A stretch of 63,296 nucleotides of DNA from CAYMRL01 sp964398985 (GTDB lineage: Bacteria > Deinococcota > Deinococci > Deinococcales > Trueperaceae): the NCBI GenBank assembly GCA_964398985.1, contig CAYNOS010000010.1, positions 1 through 63,296 on the forward strand. The letters run 5' to 3'. The notes beneath the pieces were generated by a model that ran no database searches, had not been told where the DNA came from, and worked only from the letters and a program-made list of their open reading frames with translations. This document shows positions 7,238 to 15,962 of the stretch, piece after piece (position 1 is the first letter of the stretch; every line of letters starts with the position of its first letter). A program made the position numbers and the translations under genes.

Positions 7238-8554
7238 ATGCGTTCAACCAATGCGAGTCAAGCGGCCGACACCGACGTGACCGTCGCAGTCCTTGGGGCA
7301 GGTCCCGTGGGGCTCGCTGCCGCCGCTCACCTGCACGCGCGCGGTCTGTCTGCCGTCGTTCTCGAGGCCGGGCCGAGCGCCGCGAGCGCCGTCCGGGAGT
7401 GGGGTCACGTACGGCTGTTCTCGCCCTGGCGCCACCTCGTCGACCTCGAGGCGAGACGCCTACTCGAGCTGCGTGGTTGGCAGGCACCGCCAGACGACTC
7501 GCATCCGACCGGCGCAGAACTCGTCAGGGAGATGCTCGAGCCGCTAGCAGGTCTGCCGGAGATCGCTCGGGTGCTGCGCCTCGAGCACCGCGTCACGGCC
7601 GTCTCGCGCCTGGGGATCGACCGCATGCAGTCGGCCGGTCGCGAGGAAGCGCCTTTCCAGATCGTCGCCGACACCCCTGGAGGCGAGGTGAGGCTGATCG
7701 CCAAGGCGGTGATCGACGCGACCGGCACGTGGCGCTCGCCCAACCCAGCCGGCGCCGGTGGGGTGCCGGCGGCCGGTGAGCGCGGCCAGGCAGCCCACGT
7801 CAGTTACGGCATCCCCGACGTGCTCGGGCGGGCAAGGGAGCGTTACGCCGGCCGGCGCACGCTCGTCGTCGGCTCCGGGCACTCGGCGTTCAACGCCGTC
7901 ATCGATCTAGCCACCCTGGCGGAGCACGCGCCCGGCACCGAGGTCGTGTGGGCGGTCAGGCGTAGCGAAGTGGGCCAGATGTTCGGGGGCGGCGACGAAG
8001 ACGCCCTCTCCGAGCGAGGCGCTCTCGGGGAACGGGCCCGATCGCTCGTCGCGGAGCGCGGTGTCGAGTTAGTGACGGGCTTCCGCGTGGTCGGACTGGA
8101 GCCAGTCGACCGCGGCGTGGCGGTGGTAGCGGCCGACGGGCGCCGGCTCGTGGTGGACGAGGTCGTCGCCGCCACCGGATTCCGCCCCGACCTGGGCATC
8201 ACCAGAGAGCTGAGGCTCGATCTCGACCACGTCACCGAGGCGCCGGTGCGCCTGGCTCCCTTGATCGATCCCAACGTGCATTCGTGCGGGACCGTTCCCG
8301 CGCATGGGGAGGCCGTCCTTGCGCACCCCGAGACCGGCTACTACGCGGTCGGCATGAAGAGCTACGGTCGCGCGCCGACGTTCCTGCTGGCCACGGGGTA
8401 CGAGCAGGTGCGGTCGGTCGTCGCCCACCTGGCCGGCGACCACGAGGCCGCGCAACGCCTGGAGCTGGTCCTGCCGGAGACCGGGGTGTGCTGCACGGAC
8501 CTCCCGGGCAGCGACATCCCATGTTGTGGAGCAGCGGCCTCACGGGTTGCATAA
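7238..8554 (+). CDS. FAD/NAD(P)-dependent oxidoreductase, ArsO-like, ars-associated
   Basis: 438-aa flavoprotein with two nucleotide-binding sites: GAGPVGLAAA near the N-terminus for FAD and GSGHSAFNAV near residue 210 for NAD(P)H. The ATGTW and ATGFRPD motifs are typical of flavin monooxygenase-like enzymes. The C-terminus is cysteine-rich (GVCC, IPCCG). The ATG at 7238 follows GAGGAG with good spacing and lies after the promoter. Similar flavoproteins sit in arsenic operons (ArsO). Control by the divergent ArsR fits oxidation or detoxification of a metalloid or a thiol adduct, but the reaction is not established. No arsenite pump is adjacent. Confidence 0.82.
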   Translation: MRSTNASQAADTDVTVAVLGAGPVGLAAAAHLHARGLSAVVLEAGPSAASAVREWGHVRLFSPWRHLVDLEARRLLELRGWQAPPDDSHPTGAELVREMLEPLAGLPEIARVLRLEHRVTAVSRLGIDRMQSAGREEAPFQIVADTPGGEVRLIAKAVIDATGTWRSPNPAGAGGVPAAGERGQAAHVSYGIPDVLGRARERYAGRRTLVVGSGHSAFNAVIDLATLAEHAPGTEVVWAVRRSEVGQMFGGGDEDALSERGALGERARSLVAERGVELVTGFRVVGLEPVDRGVAVVAADGRRLVVDEVVAATGFRPDLGITRELRLDLDHVTEAPVRLAPLIDPNVHSCGTVPAHGEAVLAHPETGYYAVGMKSYGRAPTFLLATGYEQVRSVVAHLAGDHEAAQRLELVLPETGVCCTDLPGSDIPCCGAAASRVA

Positions 8555-8561
8555 TCTGGCC

Positions 8562-9056
8562 ATGACCGAAGAGCTGATGGCGCCGAGTCCCGAGTTCCTG
8601 CAGTTCCTGCTGTCCGAACAGTTGGGCGGCTTCACGCCGTTCGAGCGGGCAGTGGACGGCCTCAGTGGCGAAGACGCCGTCAGGCGGCCACCGGGAAGCC
8701 CCTACAGCGTGGCTGAAGTGGTCGCGCACATAGTGTTCTGGCAGGAGCGGCTCCTTGGCATGATCGATGGGAAGGAGCCCGTGGAGGTGCCGCACGCTGC
8801 CGATGGCTGGCCGAGCGTCGCCGCCGACGAGTGGCAATCATGGGCCGAACGGCTCGTCACCTGCTTGGGCCGGTACCGCGCACTTGCCAGTGACGGAGGC
8901 GACCTTAGACGTCCTCTGGCGCCCGGCCGGGCCCGTTCGGTGGGCGCGGCGCTGGCGTCTCACTTCGTGCACGACGCCCACCATCTCGGACAGGTGATCC
9001 TGATCAGGCGCATGATCGGCGCCTGGCCCCCGCCCGGCGGTGGCGACACCTGGTGA
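8562..9056 (+). CDS. DinB-family protein
   Basis: 164-aa four-helix DinB/YfiT-like protein. The metal-binding histidines are visible as VAHIVFW and, near the C-terminus, HFVHDAHHLGQ. Several family members are thiol (bacillithiol) transferases, others are of unknown function. CATAAT (8550-8555) lies 6 nt before the ATG, indicating its own leaderless promoter. It follows the ArsO-like gene by 7 nt, so read-through from that promoter is also likely. Confidence 0.85.
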   Translation: MTEELMAPSPEFLQFLLSEQLGGFTPFERAVDGLSGEDAVRRPPGSPYSVAEVVAHIVFWQERLLGMIDGKEPVEVPHAADGWPSVAADEWQSWAERLVTCLGRYRALASDGGDLRRPLAPGRARSVGAALASHFVHDAHHLGQVILIRRMIGAWPPPGGGDTW

Positions 9057-9063
9057 GCGGAAG

Positions 9064-9465
9064 TCAGCCGGCCCGCCCGGCCACGTACATCTCGCCGATA
9101 GTGAACGACATGAACGCGAAGAGGAACGCCAGTGCGGTCAGCGTGGTGGCCGTCCAGCGTCCGTGGCGAACGCGTTCGGGGAGCCAGTAGTAGAGCAGGA
9201 AGAAGAACAAGGTGCCGGTGCCGCCGAGGTAGTGAACGTAGAGCTGGTTGGGGCCGAGACCCTGGTCGAGAAGCTTGATGCCGAGCAGCAACTGCACCGC
9301 GAGCACGACCTGGGTCACGACGAAGAGACCAGACGCCCAGCCGGGCAGCCGCCGTCTGCGGGCGCCGAACACGGCGGCGGTGGCCAACGAGGCGAGGGTG
9401 GTAATGAGCACCGCGGTGCCGATCACGAAGTGGACGCTGCTGGGAACCCAGATACTGTCTAGCAC
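9064..9465 (-). CDS. Small integral membrane protein, unknown function
   Basis: 133-aa protein with four hydrophobic segments (about residues 12-35, 43-63, 75-95 and 105-128) separated by short Arg-rich loops, suggesting a four-helix membrane protein. I do not recognise a family. Histidines in helix 1 (SSVHF) and helix 3 (YVHYLGG) could be functional. It lies 62 nt downstream of the VOC protein gene on the same strand and ends 7 nt from the convergent DinB gene. Confidence 0.7.
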   Translation of the reverse strand: MLDSIWVPSSVHFVIGTAVLITTLASLATAAVFGARRRRLPGWASGLFVVTQVVLAVQLLLGIKLLDQGLGPNQLYVHYLGGTGTLFFFLLYYWLPERVRHGRWTATTLTALAFLFAFMSFTIGEMYVAGRAG

Positions 9466-9527
9466 CCGTCTGGCATACCACCCCGGCTCCTACGGCGTGG
9501 CCGGTGCCCCGCTCCAACACGCGCTCG

Positions 9528-10481
9528 CTAGGCCGCCTGAACCGTCACCAACAACCGGCTGCCCGAAGGGTCCGACAGCTCGAGCCCGGAGCCTGACCTG
9601 CTGAACTGGCGACCGGCCGTCTCGAGTCTCCCAGCCAGCGCCTCCAGGTCGGCCTCGGTTGGTAGCAGCAGGGTGGAGCGCTGCAGCGCCGCCGAACCCT
9701 CCGGCGGAGGCGGGGCACCGGCGCCCGACCAGGTGTTGATGGCCAGCGAGTGACGGAACGTGACTCCGGGGAACGAGAAGTCGCTCATGCCGATGCGCGG
9801 CTCGTGCATCTCGGGGACGAAGCCGACGACGCCCGCGTAGAACGAGCGGGCGGCGTCGAGGTCGGCGACGTGATAGTGCACGTGCCCGATACGGGTGCCT
9901 CCGGCCAGCGGCGCGCTCAGGTCCTCGCCGGGACCTAGGTCGCCGAACAGCGAGTCGAGGTCGACCGGATCGCGGCCACTGGTGATCCTGCCGTCGGCCG
10001 TGCGCGCGCCGAAGCCGCCGCCGGGCAGGCTCACGAACTCGCCGCGCTCGGGGGTCTCCAGCGTGATCTCGATGCCGTGCCCGTCGGGGTCCCACAGGTA
10101 GGTGGTCTCGCTCATCGTGTGGTCGGTGGGCGAGTTCTCGTAGCGCAGCGAGAACAGCCGAGCCACCACGCGCGCCAGCTCCCCGCGGTTCACGACGTGC
10201 AGCGCCACGTGATACAGACCGGTGCGGCGGCGTGCCACCGGCGCGTTTGCGCCAGGCTGCAGCACGATCAAGGTCCTGCCCCCGGCGCCGACGGTGACCA
10301 CGCCGCTCGGCACGTCGGCCCCGCTCGCGGCGCCCTCGGTGACCTCCAGACCGACGTAGCCGGTCCAGAAGTACTTGGCGCGCTCGATATCGGTGACGGA
10401 CAGGTGCACCTCACCCCAGCTCGCGCCGACGGGCAGCCGTTCCTGGGTGGTCGTTAGCATTGTCCCGCTCGCGTCGCTCAT
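9528..10481 (-). CDS. Two-domain VOC (glyoxalase/dioxygenase) protein
   Basis: About 317 aa with two VOC modules: the first begins with GEVHLSV and runs through LYHVALHV to the glutamate in HGIEITLE; the second begins with GHVHYHV and contains the motif FRHSLAINTW. The layout resembles CatE-type catechol 2,3-dioxygenase-like proteins of Bacillus. Paired VOC modules bind a divalent metal and act on aromatic diols, glyoxals or thiol-reactive drugs. The last is possible here, but the substrate is not evident. ATG 10481 is chosen; ATG 10460 is an alternative. Confidence 0.83.
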   Translation of the reverse strand: MSDASGTMLTTTQERLPVGASWGEVHLSVTDIERAKYFWTGYVGLEVTEGAASGADVPSGVVTVGAGGRTLIVLQPGANAPVARRRTGLYHVALHVVNRGELARVVARLFSLRYENSPTDHTMSETTYLWDPDGHGIEITLETPERGEFVSLPGGGFGARTADGRITSGRDPVDLDSLFGDLGPGEDLSAPLAGGTRIGHVHYHVADLDAARSFYAGVVGFVPEMHEPRIGMSDFSFPGVTFRHSLAINTWSGAGAPPPPEGSAALQRSTLLLPTEADLEALAGRLETAGRQFSRSGSGLELSDPSGSRLLVTVQAA

Positions 10482-10582
10482 CGCCGACGAGTCTAGCCGG
10501 CGAGTCGGTTGACAACTGTCACGACCGACCACTGACCAACAGCACTGCCGACCACATGGGTATCGGCGACATCCTGTGCGTC

Positions 10583-11494
10583 ATGAACGAGACACTTGCA
10601 GCTCAACTGGTTGGCGCTACCAAGCGCTTCGGTAAAGTCGTCGCCCTCGATGACGTAACCCTCAACGTTCGCTCCGGCGAGGTGCTCGCCGTCCTAGGGC
10701 CGAACGGCGCCGGCAAGACGACGGCCGTGAAGCTGATGCTCGGCCTGCTGAGGCCGGACGAGGGCAGCGCGCGGTTGTTCGGTCACGACCCTGACGACGT
10801 CTCGGCCAAGGTACGCATCGGCGTCATGCTGCAGATCAGTGGGGTGCCGCCGACGCTCACCGTCCGCGAGCACATCGAGTCGTTCTCGGTCTACTACCCG
10901 ACACCCCTGCCGATCGAGGAAGCCATCCGCATCGCCGGGCTCCGCGAGGTGGCCAATCGGCCCTACGGCAAGCTCTCGGGAGGGCAGCAGCAGCGGCTCC
11001 ACTTCGCCCTGGCGATGGTCGGCGACCCCGACCTGCTGTTCCTCGACGAGCCTACGACCGGCCTCGATGTCGAATCCCGTCGTGCCTTCTGGGGTCAGGT
11101 GCGCACTTTCCTCCAGAACGGCCGCTCCGTGGTGCTGACCACCCACCACATGGAGGAGGCCGATGCGCTGGCGGACCGCATCGTGCTCCTGGATCACGGC
11201 AAGCTCATCGCGGAAGGCACCCCGGCCCAGATCAAGGAGCGCGCTGCCGGCAAGATCGTGCGCGCCATCACGGCACTCTCTCACGCTCAGCTGGCCGAGC
11301 TGCCCGGCGTCACCCACGTCGAGAACGTCGGCGCCTCCGCGCAGCTCTTGACGTCCAGCGCCGAAGAGACCGTCAGGGCGCTACTGGCGGCCGATGACAG
11401 CGCCACCGGCATCGAAGTCACCGGCGCCTCCCTCGAAGAGGCGTTCCTCGCCTTCACCAGCAACAGGCAGTACCGACAAGGAGCAGCAGCATGA
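10583..11494 (+). CDS. ABC-2 type transporter, ATP-binding protein
   Basis: 303-aa ATPase with Walker A GPNGAGKTT, Q-loop, signature LSGGQQQ, Walker B LLFLDEPTTGLD and switch histidine in LTTHH. The C-terminal 70 residues form the extension typical of drug/lipid-export ATPases (DrrA/YfiL type). ATG 10583 (MNETLAAQ) fits the usual N-terminus; the longer frame would overlap the divergent VOC gene. First gene of a four-gene set: ATPase, permease, histidine kinase, response regulator. The permease start overlaps this stop (ATGA). Confidence 0.92.
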   Translation: MNETLAAQLVGATKRFGKVVALDDVTLNVRSGEVLAVLGPNGAGKTTAVKLMLGLLRPDEGSARLFGHDPDDVSAKVRIGVMLQISGVPPTLTVREHIESFSVYYPTPLPIEEAIRIAGLREVANRPYGKLSGGQQQRLHFALAMVGDPDLLFLDEPTTGLDVESRRAFWGQVRTFLQNGRSVVLTTHHMEEADALADRIVLLDHGKLIAEGTPAQIKERAAGKIVRAITALSHAQLAELPGVTHVENVGASAQLLTSSAEETVRALLAADDSATGIEVTGASLEEAFLAFTSNRQYRQGAAA

Positions 11495-12297
11495 TTCACG
11501 TAACCGCCGCACTGGACGCCGCAACCCGGCCCCGCCGCAACCTACTCAGGCTGATCGCCACCGAAACCAAGTTCGAGTTCCTGAAGTTGCTCAGGCTGCC
11601 GATCTACAGCGTCGCCACCCTGGCGTTCCCGCTGATGTTCTACCTGCTGTTCGGGACGTTCTACGGCAACTTCGAGGCGCAGGGACTGCTGGTCTCGCGC
11701 TACATGGTGGCGACCTTCGCTGCCGGTGGCGTCCTGTCGGCCGCGCTCTACGCGTTCGGTGTCGGCGTGGCGTCCGAGCGCGGACAGGGGTGGATGCTTC
11801 TCAAACGCGTCTCGCCGATGCCGGCGATCGCCTACTTCCTGGCCAAGATCGGAATGGCCCTGCTGTTCGGTGCGCTGGTCGTCATCCTGATCACCGTCGC
11901 CGCCATGCTGATGCACGGTGTTCGCATCGGATTCGGCGACTGGTTGGCGATGTTCGGGATACTGCTGGTCGGCGCCTTCCCATTCTCCGCGCTGGGCCTG
12001 GCGCTCGGCTACCTCTTCGGGCCCAACTCGGCACCGGTCGTGATCAACCTCCTCTACATGCCGATGGCATTCGCTTCCGGCCTGTGGATGCCGATCACCG
12101 TCCTTCCCCCGATCGTGCAGGACATCGCCCCGTACCTGCCGAGCTACCACTACGCGCAACTCGCGCTCGGCACCATCGGCGCGGCCCCGATGGGCAACTC
12201 CCTCACCCACGCGCTGATCCTCGCCGCCTTCACCCTCGCCTTCCTGGTGATAGCGGTCGCGGCCTACAAGCGCGACGAAGGCAGAACCTACGGCTGA
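11491..12297 (+). CDS. ABC-2 type transporter permease
   Basis: 268-aa permease with six predicted membrane segments and the ABC-2 fold. A hydrophobic LAFPLMFYLLFG segment follows the cytoplasmic N-terminal helix, and a late LLYMPMAFASGLWMPI segment matches the family pattern. With the upstream ATPase it forms an exporter. Together with the following DesK/DesR-like pair the arrangement resembles the B. subtilis linearmycin-resistance (Lnr/Yfi) locus, suggesting export of membrane-active compounds or lipids in response to membrane stress. The substrate is inferred from context only. Confidence 0.9.
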   Translation: MIHVTAALDAATRPRRNLLRLIATETKFEFLKLLRLPIYSVATLAFPLMFYLLFGTFYGNFEAQGLLVSRYMVATFAAGGVLSAALYAFGVGVASERGQGWMLLKRVSPMPAIAYFLAKIGMALLFGALVVILITVAAMLMHGVRIGFGDWLAMFGILLVGAFPFSALGLALGYLFGPNSAPVVINLLYMPMAFASGLWMPITVLPPIVQDIAPYLPSYHYAQLALGTIGAAPMGNSLTHALILAAFTLAFLVIAVAAYKRDEGRTYG

Positions 12298-12340
12298 GAT
12301 AGTCGCCACGGCCGAACGGGCGCCGCGTATCCTTCAGGGG

Positions 12341-13501
12341 ATGCGCTGGCGCTCGTTCACCGTCCCGAAGAAGTCGGTCGTCTGGCTGATCTACCTCGGC
12401 ACCTTGCTGTTCCAGCCGGCGCTCGATCCGACGACGACGTGGGTCGACTGGGCTCGGGTGCCGCTGATCATCGCCGTGTTCCTGCCGGTACACGGCTGGA
12501 CCGAGAGGCACGCGTTCGAGCGCCCGTATCTGTGGCGCGGGCAACCCGGCGGCCTGCTCGGCATCGGCATCCTGCTCGCGATGGGGGTGTCGCTGGCTCC
12601 GGTCAACACCGGCACCGGCGTGTTCCTCATCTACGCGGCGGCAGCCGGCGGCTTCCTGCGTCCCCGCCGACTGGCGGTGGCTGCGATCGGCGCGGCGCTG
12701 GCACTGGTGCCGGTGGCTGCGCTGGTCTCGCAGGCCGAGTTTCCGTACGTGCTGTACGCGTACCTGCCGGTCTTCATCTTCACGCCGATCATCGGGATCA
12801 CGAACTACGCCAACGTAGCCAGGAGCGAAGTGAACGTCAGGCTGAAGATGGCGCACGAGGAGATCCAGCGGTTAGCGGCGGTCGCCGAGCGCGAGCGTAT
12901 CGCCCGTGACCTGCATGACCTGCTTGGACACACCCTCTCTACGATCACCCTCAAGGCCGAGTTGGCGGGCAGACTGACGGCCATCGACCCCCAGCGGGCG
13001 GCCGTCGAGGTCAACGACATCGAGAGCATCTCTCGCGGCGCACTTGCCCAGGTCAGGGAAGCCGTGCGCGGCTACCGCTCCAGCGGGCTCGAAGGCGAGT
13101 TCGCCAACGCGCGGATCGCGCTTGGAGCCGCCGGCATCGAGTACGACTACTTCTTCGAGTCGCTCGAGCTGCGCCCGGCCGTCGAGAACGCGCTCGCGCT
13201 GGCGCTGCGCGAGGCCGTCACCAACGTCGCACGGCATGCCGAGGCCGGCTACTGCCAGGTGAGACTCGAGGCGCAGGGGCAGCGCGCGCGGCTCACCGTG
13301 TTGGACGACGGCAAGCTGGCGAGCGGAACGGTAGCCGAGGGCAACGGACTGAGCGGGATGCGTTCGCGGGTGGAGGCGCTTGGCGGCACGATGTCCTTGA
13401 GCTCGGACGGCACGTTCACGGTGCTGGCCGTCGAGGTGCCGCTGAGCCCAAACGGCGAGGAAGCCAAGCTCGGAGCCGGCGTCAGGACGGCCAGCGCATG
13501 A
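12341..13501 (+). CDS. DesK/NarX-type sensor histidine kinase
   Basis: 386-aa membrane kinase. The N-terminal ~150 residues hold about five hydrophobic helices and no large extracellular domain. A coiled linker leads to a HisKA_3 box with phospho-acceptor His192 (ARDLHDLLGH). The ATPase domain shows the N box (EAVTNVARHA) and G box (GNGLSGMRSR). DesK-like kinases sense membrane state. TATCCT (12328-12333) is 7 nt before the ATG, so it may have its own leaderless promoter besides read-through. The stop overlaps the response-regulator ATG (ATGA), so they are a pair. Confidence 0.93.
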   Translation: MRWRSFTVPKKSVVWLIYLGTLLFQPALDPTTTWVDWARVPLIIAVFLPVHGWTERHAFERPYLWRGQPGGLLGIGILLAMGVSLAPVNTGTGVFLIYAAAAGGFLRPRRLAVAAIGAALALVPVAALVSQAEFPYVLYAYLPVFIFTPIIGITNYANVARSEVNVRLKMAHEEIQRLAAVAERERIARDLHDLLGHTLSTITLKAELAGRLTAIDPQRAAVEVNDIESISRGALAQVREAVRGYRSSGLEGEFANARIALGAAGIEYDYFFESLELRPAVENALALALREAVTNVARHAEAGYCQVRLEAQGQRARLTVLDDGKLASGTVAEGNGLSGMRSRVEALGGTMSLSSDGTFTVLAVEVPLSPNGEEAKLGAGVRTASA

Positions 13502-14109
13502 GGGTCGTGCTGGCCGAGGACCAAGCGATGGTTCGTGGCGCCCTGGCGGCGCTGCTCGAACTCGAGGACGACATCAGCATCGTCGCCAGCGCCAAGGACG
13601 GTGCCGAAGCCCTGACGCAGGTGCGTGACCTCAAGCCCGACGTGTTGGTGACCGACATCGAGATGCCGGGCACCACGGGCCTCGAGCTCGCCACCGAGGT
13701 CGCTGCGCTGCGGCGCAGCGGGGCGCTGGACACCAAGGTCGTGATCCTGACGACCTTCGCCCGCGCCGGCTACCTGCGGAGAGCGCTCGACGCCGGGGCG
13801 ACGGGCTACTTGCTCAAGGACTCGCCAGCCACGCAGCTCGCCGACGCACTGCGGCGAGTCGACGCCGGCGGTAGGGCGATCGACCCCGAGCTCGCCGTCG
13901 AAGCCTGGGGCGACCAGGACCCGCTGACCGACCGGGAGCGCCAGGTGCTGCGGGCCGCCGCCGATGGCGAGACCACCGCCGCCATCGCCGGGAGGCTCCA
14001 GCTCTCGGAGGGAACGGTCCGCAACTACCTCTCCGAGGCCATCGGCAAGCTCGGCGCCCACAACCGCATCGAGGCAGCGCGCATCGCACGCGAGCGCGGG
14101 TGGCTGTAG
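13498..14109 (+). CDS. NarL/LuxR-family response regulator
   Basis: 203-aa regulator. The receiver domain has acidic E7 and D8, phospho-acceptor Asp53 (LVTDIEMPG) and the switch lysine in YLLKDS. The C-terminal LuxR-type HTH (about 141-195) shows LTDRERQVLRAAADG and the recognition-helix region LSEGTVRNYLSEA. It is translationally coupled to the kinase. It probably controls the ABC exporter operon upstream; no operator could be identified with confidence. Confidence 0.94.
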   Translation: MRVVLAEDQAMVRGALAALLELEDDISIVASAKDGAEALTQVRDLKPDVLVTDIEMPGTTGLELATEVAALRRSGALDTKVVILTTFARAGYLRRALDAGATGYLLKDSPATQLADALRRVDAGGRAIDPELAVEAWGDQDPLTDRERQVLRAAADGETTAAIAGRLQLSEGTVRNYLSEAIGKLGAHNRIEAARIARERGWL

Positions 14110-14200
14110 CCCAGAGGCCCTGGCGCGGGCTTCAACGTGCCCTCACCTGCGGGACATGGGTCCATGCGTCCTAGCAGTACCCTCGAGGCAAGGAGGCGAC

Positions 14201-14626
14201 ATGGACACGCAGGACACCAAGGACTACGGACCCCGGCCGTACGCCGTCGACATCGAGGAAGCCACGCTCGAGAACGACAAGTTCAGGGTCACCAAGTGGA
14301 CCGGCAAGTTCATGCAGATGACTCTGATGTCCATCCCTGTCGGGGGTGAGATCGGGCTCGAGAGGCACGACGACACCGACCAGTTCCTACGGATCGAGTC
14401 GGGCGCGGGCAAGGTGATCATGGGCGACTCCAAAGACGCCCTGAACGAGGTGTTCGCCGCGAGCGACGACTTCGTCGTGCTGGTTCCCGCCGGCAAGTGG
14501 CACAACATCGTGAACGAGGGCAGCAAGCCGCTCAAGGTCTACTCGCTGTACGCCCCGCCGGAGCACCCGCACTCCACGATCCACGAGACCTACGAAGAGG
14601 CGATGGAGGACGAGCACCACCACTAG
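14201..14626 (+). CDS. Cupin-domain protein
   Basis: 141-aa single cupin. Motif 1 reads GGEIGLERHDDTDQFLRIESG in outline, with one histidine and acidic residues; motif 2 has PAGKWHNIVN. The C-terminus is acidic and histidine-rich (EDEHHH). AAGGAGG lies 5 nt before the ATG. Small cupins of this type include mannose-6-phosphate isomerase-like proteins and metal-dependent enzymes of unknown function; no specific substrate can be assigned. Confidence 0.85.
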   Translation: MDTQDTKDYGPRPYAVDIEEATLENDKFRVTKWTGKFMQMTLMSIPVGGEIGLERHDDTDQFLRIESGAGKVIMGDSKDALNEVFAASDDFVVLVPAGKWHNIVNEGSKPLKVYSLYAPPEHPHSTIHETYEEAMEDEHHH

Positions 14627-14633
14627 CGGTCGC

Positions 14634-15806
14634 CTAGAGGGACCCCAGCCACGGGTGCTCACCGTGGACCAGCCGTAGCGCGGCGGCCAACCACTCGCGA
14701 GCCGCCGCGTCCAGCGTCGGCAGGATCCTGGCGAGATCGGCCGTGTCCTTCTCGCGCGGCTTCGCGTCGGCTTGGCTGCCACGCAGACGGCTCTTCAGCA
14801 GCAGCACGAGCTCCGGAGCGAGGTAAGGAACCGCTGTGCCGGAGGGCAGCTCCGCGCGCTTGATCGCCGCGGACAGCAGCAGGGTCACAGTCGGTCGACC
14901 CTGGTAGACCCAGGCGTCGGGGCCGCGCTCGGCGAACGTGATCTCGATGAACTCGCTGCCATGGCGGGCGTGCACCTGCTGGCTGGCGTTGCCCAGCGGC
15001 TCACCAAGCGGCCACGGCGCGTACCGGCCGCCCTCGACGAGCTGGTCGAGCCGCCAGCCCTCCGCTAGCAGGTACTCCTGAACGGCCAGCTTCCTCGCGC
15101 TGTCTATCTCCAGATCGATGTCCTCGTGGTAGCGCTCCGGAGCGCCGAGGTGCAACGCGAGCGCCCAGCCTCCCGAGACCGCCCATGAGCCGTCGTCTGG
15201 CATTCCGGCGAACACGCTCCGCAGCCGTTCCACCGGCGCGAACCCGGTGGCCGCGACATGCCAGGCGGCCGCCTCGCGGTTGAGGGCGGTGACCAGCTCG
15301 GTCTTGCCGTCTTGGTAGGCGGGGCGGTCGTCGCGGAAGCGCACGGCGAGCTCCTGCTTCAGCCGCTCGTAGCGCGACTTGGCGTCAGGGTTCTCGCGCA
15401 GGAAGTTGCGGAACACCAGGTGGCGCTCCCAGTGCTCGGTGTCGAACCCGACGAGGTGCAGGTGGTAGTCGTGCGGTCCCTTGGTGAAGTAGGTGCGCCC
15501 CGGCAGCCCGTACTCGCCGCGCCAGGTGTAGCCGATGGCCGCCAGCGCCTCGATCTCGGCGTCTCCCGGCGGGTAGGGGTGGATGCGCCCGAGCATGTCG
15601 ATCGTGGGTTTGGCCCAAAGACCGGGCACCGACGTCGAGCCCATGTGTTCGAGTTCGTCGAGCGTGCCGCCGTCGACGAGCGACCCGAGGGCCTCCCGGA
15701 CCCTCGCGCTCTCGGCCTCGAACAGCTCGGTCCAGCGCGGATCGAAGGGCTGGAGGACGACCGGCGCAGGCGGTACGGGAGGGGGCTTGGTCGAGCTCAC
15801 CCGCAT
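14634..15806 (-). CDS. GrpB (UPF0157) protein fused to a nucleotidyltransferase-like domain
   Basis: 390-aa fusion. Residues 18-185 match the GrpB/UPF0157 family, with the signature HMGSTSVPGLWAKPTIDMLG and HDYHLHLVGF. Residues ~200-390 resemble aminoglycoside-nucleotidyltransferase-like proteins, with SGGWALALHLG, RYHEDIDLEI and, later, LKSRLRGSQADAKPREKD; the acidic pair in HEDID would bind metal. Both halves belong to the nucleotidyltransferase superfamily. GrpB alone is usually about 175 aa, so the fusion is unusual. A role in small-molecule or toxin-antitoxin-like nucleotide transfer is possible but inferred. It converges on the cupin gene, 7 nt apart. Confidence 0.82.
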   Translation of the reverse strand: MRVSSTKPPPVPPAPVVLQPFDPRWTELFEAESARVREALGSLVDGGTLDELEHMGSTSVPGLWAKPTIDMLGRIHPYPPGDAEIEALAAIGYTWRGEYGLPGRTYFTKGPHDYHLHLVGFDTEHWERHLVFRNFLRENPDAKSRYERLKQELAVRFRDDRPAYQDGKTELVTALNREAAAWHVAATGFAPVERLRSVFAGMPDDGSWAVSGGWALALHLGAPERYHEDIDLEIDSARKLAVQEYLLAEGWRLDQLVEGGRYAPWPLGEPLGNASQQVHARHGSEFIEITFAERGPDAWVYQGRPTVTLLLSAAIKRAELPSGTAVPYLAPELVLLLKSRLRGSQADAKPREKDTADLARILPTLDAAAREWLAAALRLVHGEHPWLGSL

Positions 15807-15846
15807 AGCTTAGTCGGCTCGCGTGGCGCGGGGTGAGGATCAAGCA

Positions 15847-15890
15847 GGGGGCCGTGGCCGAGCGGTCACTGCCGCCAGGCCACGGCCCCC
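15847..15890. other. 13-bp perfect hairpin between divergent genes
   Basis: GGGGGCCGTGGCC (15847-15859) pairs perfectly with GGCCACGGCCCCC (15878-15890) around an 18-nt loop. It lies between two divergent start codons (15806 minus, 15963 plus), so it does not end either gene. It could be a leader attenuator, a small-RNA terminator or a large regulator-binding palindrome. Confidence 0.5.
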
Positions 15891-15962
15891 GGTGAACTGG
15901 GAGACCGCGATGAACCTGATGCGTCCGAGTCACACGCGCTTGTAATGGCGCTAGCATGCGTC

